A stretch of DNA of 12,766 bases from positions 1 to 12,766 of the forward strand of contig DOQE01000136.1 of assembly GCA_003512585.1 (NCBI GenBank). The letters run 5' to 3'. This DNA is from Bacillota bacterium. Lineage in GTDB: Bacteria; Bacillota_I; Bacilli_A; RFN20; CAG-826. The notes under the pieces were generated by a model. That model was not told the DNA's origin, ran no database searches, and was given only the letters and a program-made list of their open reading frames with translations. Of the stretch, positions 1-6,843 are shown piece after piece. Both the position numbers and the translations under genes were made by a program. Each line of letters opens with the position of its first letter. Position 1 is the stretch's first letter.

Positions 1-206
1 GAGGGATTGAAGACATAAAAAAACCACTTAATAGATCGGGTCAGAGATCTAAAACACCATACTAGTAGTGACGGCACACCTTAAAACGTTTTTATAAATA
101 AAAGTTTTGCATTATTTATAAAATCATTTTATTCAATTTTGGGCACGGGAATAGGATTTCTATGGTCCATCGAAGCATGGAAAGAATTCACACTTTTATT
201 TACTTT
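1..206. other. No gene recognised; left flank of a decayed gene
   Basis: No reading frame of useful length or recognisable protein similarity is visible on either strand. The stretch is AT-rich with scattered stops and ends where the DUF3800-like remnant begins. A short dyad (AGATC, 8 nt, GATCT at about 31-58) is present but too short to interpret. It may be decayed accessory DNA continuous with the following pseudogene. Confidence 0.5.
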
Positions 207-905
207 ATGAAGCAAAAAAAGAGAATTAGACATTTATATTGACGAAATTGGTGATGAATAAGTATTTTACGTTGATAACCCTCTTTATATTGTTTCTTTT
301 GTTTGCATAGAATCTGAAAATGATAATAAAGCTTCAAATGAGTCTTTTAATAATAAATTGTCTAAATTAAGTATTGGTGATCGTTTTGCCTACGTTGGTA
401 ATTTAGCATGAAAAGAAAAACCTTACAAAAATTTATTGTTGGAAGATAGACAAAAACTGTTTGGAGCTATTTTCTTTTTTGCTAAAAAAGTTAATTTTCT
501 TATTTAATACTATAATTGATAAAAAAGTTCACCAGGAAAAATCTTTATATGAGAGAATTGCTGATGGTTTAGTAGAAGCCATTCATAACTACGAAGATTA
601 ATTTAGTAATTTTTCAAAAATTAGAATTCATTATGATGGTTGGCACGCATTTTTGAAAGGTGTTTTTATTGCATCGACTTAAATATGCTTTTTCTAGTGT
701 TGAATACGTGTCGGAAAAACAAACTGAATCCCCATTTATGCAATTAGCAGATATGGTTTTTAGGGAATTGATTTGGTATAAAGCATAAAAAGGCTGTCTT
801 ACTAAAAGCGATGAAAACTTCTTTGGAAAGGAACGAAAGGTTTATAAGGATTATATTAAATTCTTAAATACTAGGAAATTTAGAACTTCAAAGTCTAAAA
901 ATCAT
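207..905 (+). pseudogene. Decayed DUF3800-family gene
   Basis: Conceptual translation across three frames gives a recognisable DUF3800-type protein (a family predicted to have an RNase H-like fold and often found in mobile or defence regions). The frame starting near 223 reads LDIYIDEIGDE, matching the usual YIDESGD start, then continues through YKNLLLEDRQKLFGAIFFF. It is broken by stops at 259-261, 409-411 and 505-507. The sequence resumes in a second frame from 512 (IIDKKVHQEKSLYERIADG and the HYDGWHAF stretch) with stops at 599-601 and 680-682. A third frame from 678 carries the family's LADM motif (PFMQLADMVF, about 732-761), a stop at 786-788 and a lysine-rich tail. ATG at 207 is a likely original start one frame off. 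With five or more stops and at least two frameshifts it cannot make protein. The exact ends are uncertain. Confidence 0.75.
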
Positions 906-1131
906 ATATCAACTTCGTTTCACTGCAGGCAATGCATATCATCTCTGTTATGCTAACACACTTAAAAATTAAGATATACTGTCTCTTTGAATATAAGAAA
1001 AGCCATAATTAAATTTATGGTTCTAGTTACGCAATGCTTATAAAATTGCATTATTTTGCTTAAAAAATGGCATTTTCTTGTTGAATTAGATTAAAAATGT
1101 TAAATTATTTATTAATTGGCTGGGAGTAGAT
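906..1131. other. Intergenic region before the DegV-family gene
   Basis: No gene is visible. Small dyads occur (ccataa/ttatgg around 1002-1022; gcaat/attgc around 1031-1050), neither followed by a convincing U-tract. A promoter for the downstream operon should lie here; TTGAAT at 1081-1086 is a possible -35, but no -10 at standard spacing is convincing. Confidence 0.4.
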
Positions 1132-2031
1132 ATGAAACGACTTGTTATGTGCACTTCTACCGGTTGCTTAGAATATGCACCGGAAAGATATAGGAATTTA
1201 GGCATAGATATCATTCGAATCCATTTATTTTTTAAAGGAAAAGAATATTTAGAAGGTTTTGATTTGGATCCATTTGATTTATATAAACAAATGGAAAATA
1301 CAAAAGAGGTCAAAGACAATCTTCCCCATACGGCTATGCCGACTTATGAAGAAATAGCCTCGCATTTTAAAAAAGCAATCGAAGAAGGCTACGATGAAAT
1401 CATTTGCATCGCCATTTCTTCAGGATTAGGAGGTACTTATAATTTCATAAGTTTAGTAGCCGCTGATTTTTTAGATAAAATAAGAATTACGGTCATTGAT
1501 TCAAGGATTACTTGCTTTAATGAAGGGTATTTGGCCATAAAAGCTAAAGAACTTGTCGATAAAGAGGTGCCGACTGAAATCATAATTAAAGAGATTGAAT
1601 GGATTAAGGATAGACAAGAATTCATAGGCTTGGACGAAAAGCTAGATTATTTGATATTCAATGGGAGATTAAAAGGCGCGAAAGCATATGTTGGCAAAAC
1701 AATAAATATTGTTCCTGTCCTTCATTTTTCTAAGCAAGGAACTTTAACTCCTTTATTTAACACAATAGGCGTTAAGCGTTCAATCATGAAAACCTGCGAA
1801 TTATTAAAAAACAAAATAATAAAGGATAGAGATGAAAAAGATTATTTGCTATTCCATGTCTATACCGGCCCTTCCACTTTGGAAAAAATGAAAAAAATAG
1901 AAACCAACTATGGGATAAAGACAAACCATGAAGATGTTATCATGTCTCCTGTTTCTGGCATTCATAATGGACCTTGGCTTGCTGGGTATGAATATATTCC
2001 ATTAAGAAGAAACGACGAACCATTGGAATGA
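1132..2031 (+). CDS. DegV family protein (fatty-acid binding)
   Basis: DegV-family (also called FakB-type) proteins bind a fatty acid in a pocket between two alpha/beta domains; FakB members present it to the FakA kinase for phospholipid synthesis. At 299 residues this is slightly longer than the usual 280 or so. Landmarks appear in the expected order: THR/MET-PRO in HTAMP at 66-70 (usual TSQP), SSGLGGTY at 96-103 (usual SSxLSGTY), VIDS at 121-124, LDYLIFNGRL at 171-180 (usual LeyLkkGGRi), NIVPVL at 192-197 and SGIHNGPW at 275-282 (usual tHvGPG). The N-terminal TDS is replaced by CTSTG at 7-11, and the L of SGT is G, so it is a divergent member. ATG at 1132 is supported by GGGAG five bases upstream. 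It is the first gene of a pair with the GNAT-like gene, which starts 3 bp after its TGA stop. Whether a FakA partner exists cannot be seen here. Confidence 0.88.
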   Translation: MKRLVMCTSTGCLEYAPERYRNLGIDIIRIHLFFKGKEYLEGFDLDPFDLYKQMENTKEVKDNLPHTAMPTYEEIASHFKKAIEEGYDEIICIAISSGLGGTYNFISLVAADFLDKIRITVIDSRITCFNEGYLAIKAKELVDKEVPTEIIIKEIEWIKDRQEFIGLDEKLDYLIFNGRLKGAKAYVGKTINIVPVLHFSKQGTLTPLFNTIGVKRSIMKTCELLKNKIIKDRDEKDYLLFHVYTGPSTLEKMKKIETNYGIKTNHEDVIMSPVSGIHNGPWLAGYEYIPLRRNDEPLE

Positions 2032-2034
2032 TTT

Positions 2035-3168
2035 ATGATAATAGTAAGAGAAGTAAAAACAAAAAAGGAAAGAAAGCAATTTATTAATTTTCCTTTAAAA
2101 CTATATAAGAACAATCCTTATTTTGTCCCTCCTTTATATTCTGATGAAGTTAAGGCTTTAAACCATAAATCGCCTTATGAAAAAGAAATCGAAACTAAAT
2201 TCTTTTTATGCTTTAAGGAAAATAATGTAGTAGGCAGGATAGAAGGCATTATCCAAAAACAATATAATGAGCTTAAAAGCGAAAAAAGAATTAGATTCAC
2301 TCGCTTTGATTGCATCAATGATTTAGAAGTGGCTAAAAGCTTGTTCAATGCCGTTTTTGAATTTGGAAAAAGCAAGGGAATGGAAATTTGCTGTGGCCCG
2401 CTTGGCTCTAGCGATTTTGAAAGGGAAGGTTTATTAATTGATGGTTTTGATCAAGTCTCAACTTTTTCCGAACAATACAATTATCCATATTATCAAACCT
2501 TAATAGAGGCCATCGGCTTTAAAAAAGAAGTCGATTGGGTTGAAAGCAAATTGCTTCCATCTATCGATGATAAAAAAACTTGCGAAAAACTAAACAAAAT
2601 ATCGTCATTGTTACTTAAAAAATATGACTTGCACATTGCCTCTACTAATATTAGCAGCTCAAAATACCTAGATAAATATTGCGATGGGTTCTTTGACTGC
2701 GTTGATATTGCCTATTCTAAGTTATACGGAACCGTTCCTTTTAAAAAGGAAACAAGACGTAATGTCATTAAGCAATTTAAAATGATTTTAAATCCTAATG
2801 ATTTGGTAATCGTTTTGGATAAAAGCGAAAAAGTAGTAGGCATTGGGCTATGCCTACCATTTATCGGGCAAGCTCTTGCTAAAAGTGGCGGTAAACTAAC
2901 TCCATTGGCTTTGCTTAGGCTATTGAAAGTTATAAAGAAGCCAAAAGTGATAGAATTAGCCTTGGTATGCGTACTTCCTGAATATTTGAATAGTGGGATA
3001 ACTTCTATTTTCCTTTCTAGGATGTTAGAACTTTTAAGTAGTGGAAAGATCGACCATTTTGAAACGAATTTGAATTTAGAGACCAATATTGAAGTTAGGA
3101 ATCAATGGAAAAGATTTAATTCCATAGAGCATAAAAAAAGAAGAAGTTATTTTATTTCTTTAAAGTAA
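2035..3168 (+). CDS. GNAT-like protein of the YghO type
   Basis: This 377-residue protein resembles a poorly characterised family (E. coli YghO-like) that carries a GNAT acyltransferase-like fold. Visible landmarks are FINFP at 16-20, VPP at 31-33, VGRIEG at 66-71, a GP pair at 121-122, EGLLIDGFD at 131-139, YNYPYY at 148-153 and GFKKEVDW at 161-168. The C-terminal part has hydrophobic strands (VVGIGLCLPF, ELALVCVLPEY) typical of GNAT strands around the acetyl-CoA site. The substrate is unknown. The start lies 3 bp after the DegV-family stop and lacks a strong SD, so translational coupling is likely. Co-transcription with a fatty-acid-binding protein hints at acyl chemistry, but that is inference only. 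No clear terminator follows; a 6-bp dyad (GATTGA/TCAATC) just after the stop lacks a U-tract. Confidence 0.75.
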   Translation: MIIVREVKTKKERKQFINFPLKLYKNNPYFVPPLYSDEVKALNHKSPYEKEIETKFFLCFKENNVVGRIEGIIQKQYNELKSEKRIRFTRFDCINDLEVAKSLFNAVFEFGKSKGMEICCGPLGSSDFEREGLLIDGFDQVSTFSEQYNYPYYQTLIEAIGFKKEVDWVESKLLPSIDDKKTCEKLNKISSLLLKKYDLHIASTNISSSKYLDKYCDGFFDCVDIAYSKLYGTVPFKKETRRNVIKQFKMILNPNDLVIVLDKSEKVVGIGLCLPFIGQALAKSGGKLTPLALLRLLKVIKKPKVIELALVCVLPEYLNSGITSIFLSRMLELLSSGKIDHFETNLNLETNIEVRNQWKRFNSIEHKKRRSYFISLK

Positions 3169-3283
3169 ATTGATTGATTTCTTCTTATTCAATCTAGGAT
3201 AAGACTGCTTTACAAATAAATTTTACCTGTTTGAAATATTTTTCTTGATTTTAAGCGTTACTATATTCAAAATATATGGGCTT

Positions 3284-3361
3284 CGGGATGTAGCGAAGCT
3301 TGGTTATCGCGTCTGCTTTGGGAGCAGAAGACCGTCGGTTCGAATCCGACCATCCCGACCA
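3284..3361 (+). tRNA. tRNA-Pro (anticodon UGG)
   Basis: A complete cloverleaf can be drawn. The acceptor stem CGGGATG pairs with CATCCCG, the D stem GCGA with TCGC, and the anticodon stem TCTGC with GCAGA around loop TTTGGGA (anticodon TGG at 3319-3321). There is a 5-nt variable region, and the T stem GTCGG pairs with CCGAC around TTCGAAT. The discriminator is A and the CCA end is encoded (3359-3361). All stems are perfect, so the gene looks functional. UGG with wobble modification can read all CCN codons. No convincing promoter was found immediately upstream. Confidence 0.97.
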
Positions 3362-3379
3362 TTGTTGAAGCATTAGTTT

Positions 3380-3412
3380 GATACAGTAAAATGTATTGAA
3401 CTTTTTTATTTT
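3380..3412 (+). terminator. Weak possible terminator after tRNA-Pro
   Basis: ATACA at 3381-3385 pairs with TGTAT at 3392-3396 around a 6-nt loop, with a possible extra G-U pair. A run of six T follows after four bases, then more T. The stem is AT-rich and short, so this is a tentative call based on position after the tRNA. Confidence 0.3.
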
Positions 3413-4235
3413 TACGAGGGTTCAAATCCTACCGCTAGTTCGAACTATCGAACTTTGATACATCAGAAAGCGATTCATAGGGTTTTTAATGGTCTTTTTT
3501 ATAAGAATTTATGTTTTTTAAGACAATACGGAATCCAAAATGAACTAAAGACTTGCTTTAACCCTTAGACTATATAATTCGTTTAATTAATTTTTATGTA
3601 TCCTCCTTATTATCTTTGCACCTACTTTGAAGTTATAAGCCTTAAACAAGTTAAGCAAGCATTTTTATTCCTCGTCCGTTATGTAGAATTGCACATGGAC
3701 TTTGACAGCCCCCTTATTTACTTGCTTAATGTTTTGATCATTTCATTAAAATAAAGCTTGCCCTTGACTCCTGCTAGAATCTATAGAAGTTGGATCGATT
3801 TCAAGTCCATGTCGTCTCCCATTTCTTTATTCTCTCCTACTGGAACCCATTAGTTTTGAATTTGCAGAATGATTTTTGACTTATCTTATAAATTGCGGGT
3901 TTTTGTTAATTGCGTAACGCAAGCGCTAGAGATCAAAGTGCAACCATCCATTTTTATGCAAGAACGTTTTAATAATTAGGCGAATATTTAGTTAAATTTC
4001 ACATAAACGCAATTATATTTGCCTTAATTAAAGCAAAAAATATTCAATGATTGTGTTTATGATTCCTTCAATGGTGGAAGTGAAGTTTTAAACTTGAGTA
4101 ATGAAAAAAAGGAATTTTGCCAAGGCTAAAAGAATATTAATGGACTTATCTAACTAATACATTTTTTAAAGATAGCAATTGTCGAATCGCTTTCTTTTAA
4201 ATTTTTATTGGAAGAAAAGATGGCAAAAATAAAAT
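3413..4235. other. Gene-poor, apparently decayed region
   Basis: No intact gene is visible on either strand. Near the tRNA, 3416-3432 looks like a T-arm (GAGGG TTCAAAT CCTAC) and aligns imperfectly with the tRNA-Pro T-arm, 82 bp downstream of it. A perfect 12-bp palindrome TAGTTCGAACTA lies at 3436-3447 and a near-palindrome TTGCGT-A-ACGCAA at 3910-3922. On the minus strand a short frame around 3671-3709 reads VKVHVQFYITDEE before a stop. It is weakly reminiscent of small DNA-binding or MobC-like proteins, and about 3600-3951 may be decayed coding DNA. No identity can be supported. Confidence 0.45.
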
Positions 4236-5270
4236 TTATTTAGTCCCAAGCATTATTTTTTTGATGCTGGATATTTCTTTCTTGCTTACTCCTATCTCTA
4301 ATAAAAATAACTCAATTCCTTCTTTTAATGTCGGATTCTTTTTATTTTTTTCTTTATCTTTTTCAAGGAAAAAATTATATAAACTTTCTATGGATTCTTT
4401 TAGATCATGCCCTAAGGTATCTCTATAATCTGAAGTCCCACATGTAGAAAAAAAGGATAGTTCGTAGTCTTTAATTAATTCTTCATAGCTAACCCCTAGC
4501 AATCCTTTCAATATAAATGATAAAGTTCCTGTTCTATCTCTTCCGATTTGGCAATGGAAATAAATCGGATAGTTATCTTCGTTTGCAAAAGTTTTTATTT
4601 CTAATGCCAACGATTTTTGCAATTCGGTTTTTAATATGCTTAAATCGCCTTTGGCATAGCAAGGCCCACCAGAATCGGGCAAGTCTATGTAGTTAACATT
4701 ATCTAGTGTCTTCTTTCTATAGTTTTTTTCTCTTAGGTCAATTATTGTTTTTATTCCTAAAGACGAAAATTGTTCTTTTCCCTCTTTGCTTATTTCATCT
4801 AAGTTCGCGCCTCTATAAACCTTTCCTAGCTTTATATGTTCATTGCCGATTTTGCTTCCTCCAATGTCACGTACATTTTTCACTCCATCAATTCTTAAGG
4901 TACGTGGGCTATTTTTTGTTTTAAAAGAAAGTATATTGCTTTCTTGGTTAGTCGTTATGTTTTTGACTTTGCAATAATAAGTCAATCCCGGATAAAGGTT
5001 ATCGATAAAAAAAGAAGAGGAATCAAAATGATATTTTTTAAAATCTTTAAAATCTTTATTGTTCGAAATAAAGAATAGATAAGCGTTTTTATTCGAAGAA
5101 AAATCATTTATTTCAAATTCGATGGGGGCAGGGTAGGAGTTTTCAACTTCCCTTTTCTTTAAAGTAGTTGCAAATACAAACGGTTTATATGAAGAGAAAA
5201 AAGAATTCATTTCGGCGTTTAATAATGTTATCGTGTCATTCTCTTTTTTATTTTTTATTTTTAGTTCCAT
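4236..5270 (-). CDS. Tyrosine-protein-phosphatase-like protein with N-terminal beta-sandwich
   Basis: This is a 344-residue protein. The C-terminal part (about 124-290) matches the Y_phosphatase3 / Tyr-Ser phosphatase family: NVRDIGG at 132-138, KLGKVYRGANL at 148-157, IIDLR at 176-180 and the P-loop HCQIGRDRTG at 239-248. This P-loop is a canonical CX5R with catalytic Cys240 and Arg246. The family hydrolyses phosphotyrosine, phosphoserine or phosphoinositides. Residues about 48-118 look like a fibronectin-III / purple-acid-phosphatase-type beta-sandwich (the PGLTYYCKV strand is typical), a pairing known in this family. No signal peptide or membrane segment is visible, so it is probably cytoplasmic unless exported by another route. 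The ATG at 5270 has no SD (the bases before it read AATTTATCCC); an in-frame ATG at residue 21 also lacks one. It is divergent from the cupin gene across 137 bp. The substrate is unknown. Confidence 0.85.
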   Translation of the reverse strand: MELKIKNKKENDTITLLNAEMNSFFSSYKPFVFATTLKKREVENSYPAPIEFEINDFSSNKNAYLFFISNNKDFKDFKKYHFDSSSFFIDNLYPGLTYYCKVKNITTNQESNILSFKTKNSPRTLRIDGVKNVRDIGGSKIGNEHIKLGKVYRGANLDEISKEGKEQFSSLGIKTIIDLREKNYRKKTLDNVNYIDLPDSGGPCYAKGDLSILKTELQKSLALEIKTFANEDNYPIYFHCQIGRDRTGTLSFILKGLLGVSYEELIKDYELSFFSTCGTSDYRDTLGHDLKESIESLYNFFLEKDKEKNKKNPTLKEGIELFLLEIGVSKKEISSIKKIMLGTK

Positions 5271-5407
5271 GGGATAAATTTTAATTTAAAACTGCTATTT
5301 GTTTTCTTTCTTTCTTATATCTTGATTTAAAAACGCATTTTTTTAACTTTTTAAAATACGCATTGGATTATTTTCTTATATATCATTAAACCAAGCGAGG
5401 AATAATA

Positions 5408-6616
5408 ATGGATAAGAAAGAGCAGGCCATTAACCTTTTTAATGAGGGCAATGGTATTTTACGTCTTAAACCCACTTGGGTTCCAAGGAGTTTTTGCAGA
5501 CCTGGAAAAAGAATAAAACTACATCCAGACGATTATTATGTATTAGGCTTAAAAAGAGGCGGGATAGATGAAAGATGGCTTTCTTCGACTACATGGGCCG
5601 AGAACGGACCTGATACACCGGAAGACGAAGGGCTTAGCTATGCCGTTAGCAAAGATGGCAAAACCCAAATTTTGCTACGTGATTTAGTTGATATATTGCA
5701 AGGAGATTTAATTGGGGAACAGTTATACAACAAGTATCATCGTTGGCCTATGTTTTCCAAGTTTTTTGATAATGCCGGGCCTCTCCCTCACCATATTCAT
5801 CATCGTGATGAGCACGCTAAAAGGGTTGGCTCTTCCGGAAAACCTGAAATGTATTTTTTCCCATCCCAATTAAATAATCATGGCGGTGAATTTCCTTATA
5901 CTTTCTTTGGGCTAAATCCGGAAGCAAAAAAAGAAGAAATAAAGCAATGCCTTTAGGATTTTACAAAAGGAGATAATCATCTTCTCGATCATTCTCAAGC
6001 CTATAAAATAGATTTGGATACAGGCTGGGACGTGCCTCCTGGAATTCTTCATGCCCCGGCAAGTCTATGTACTTACGAACCTCAATTTGCAAGCGATGTC
6101 TATGCTATGTATCAATCTATTTTACCTAACGGACAATGTCTAGATGAATCCTTGCTTTGGAAAAATACCCCAAAAGAAGAAATTGGAAACTATGATTACC
6201 TTTTAGATGTTATAGATTGGGATGCAAATGTTGACAAGGATTTTAAAAAGCACCATTTCATGAAGCCCATAGTCATTATAAAAAATGAGAAGTATTGCGA
6301 AGAATGGATTTGCTATTTATGCAATAAAGTATGTGCTAAACGATTAACTATTTATCCAGGGGCAAAAGTTACCATTAAAGATGAAGCTGCTTATGGATTA
6401 ATAATGCTTCAAGGACATGGCAAACTTAATGAATTTGATATCGAAACGCCTGCTTTGATTAGATATGGACAGTTGACTAACGATGAATTCTTTATAAGCG
6501 AAAAAGCCGCGAAGAAAGGTGTCGTCATTGAAAATAGTTCCGATTCCGATCCTATAGTTATGCTTAAGCATTTCTCGGAAAACAAAGAATTGGAACGTTT
6601 TTGGAATAATAAATAA
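5408..6616 (+). pseudogene. Cupin / phosphomannose-isomerase-like gene with in-frame amber codon
   Basis: Two open stretches (5408-5953 and 5957-6616) are in the same frame and separated only by TAG at 5954-5956 (codon 183). Joined, they give a protein of about 402 codons that resembles an uncharacterised cupin family related to class I mannose-6-phosphate isomerases. Landmarks are WVPRSF at 24-29, GGIDERW at 51-57, PLPHHIHHRDE at 125-135, Glu147, QLNNHGGEFPYTFFGLNP at 154-171, KGDN just after the stop, and PPGILHAP around 209-216. The likely metal ligands (His129, His131, Glu147, His214) fall on both sides of the stop, so neither half would be complete. ATG 5408 has GCGAGG seven bases upstream. 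There is no credible restart: the strong AAAGGAG at about 5966-5972 encodes the conserved KGD and no ATG, GTG or TTG follows at suitable distance; a TTG at 6014 lacks an SD. The event is recent, an assembly error, or readthrough. Confidence 0.75.
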
Positions 6617-6651
6617 TTTTTAATTCATTTTAAAAATCATTTTGTGGTTTT

Positions 6652-6694
6652 AATAAACGGTTTAAGGGCAAAAATCGTTTATTTTTTTCTTTTT
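6652..6694 (+). terminator. Rho-independent terminator of the cupin gene
   Basis: AATAAACG at 6652-6659 pairs perfectly with CGTTTATT at 6676-6683 (8 bp, 16-nt loop). The T-run begins at 6682 and continues, with one C, to 6694. It sits 36 bp after the cupin stop. Confidence 0.75.
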
Positions 6695-6791
6695 AAAAAA
6701 TTGTCATTTTGTCTATCTTTTTGCTTTTATTCACCATTTTAGGTTGACAAAAAGTAGTTTAGATTAGTTAAAAATTACTTAAAAAATATAT

Positions 6792-6820
6792 TTTACTTTT
6801 CTTAACAAATGTTTTATAGT
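6792..6820 (+). promoter_or_regulatory. Probable promoter of the beta-helix gene
   Basis: TTTACT (6792-6797) and TATAGT (6815-6820) are 17 bp apart, matching 4/6 and 5/6 of the sigma-A consensus. Transcription would start near 6827, giving a leader of under 20 nt that contains GAGGG five bases before ATG 6844. A perfect TTGACA at 6744-6749 lies further upstream but lacks a good -10. Confidence 0.55.
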
Positions 6821-6843
6821 TTGCACTCGAAAAGAGGGTTTTT

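Noticed and set aside
2712..3086. Minus-strand open frame of 124 codons inside the GNAT-like gene
   Set aside because: It overlaps the strongly supported plus-strand gene, has no family resemblance and no SD; it is a mirror of AT-rich codon use.
3910..3922. TTGCGT-A-ACGCAA as a recombination or operator site
   Set aside because: It is a single short palindrome with no partner gene nearby; the ten-base match to 1026-1035 is within chance in this AT-rich window.
3590..3951. Minus-strand fossil reading (ATG near 3951 and the FYITDEE stretch)
   Set aside because: The frame has three stops in 77 codons, about what AT-rich random sequence gives, and the MobC/ribbon-helix-helix likeness rests on about 13 residues; kept only as a remark.
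5954..5956. TAG reassigned as a sense codon genome-wide
   Set aside because: Another gene (the small GNAT, 9144-9416) ends in TAG, and no bacterial lineage near this one is known to recode TAG. That TAG is backed by TAA one codon later, so it is not absolute proof.
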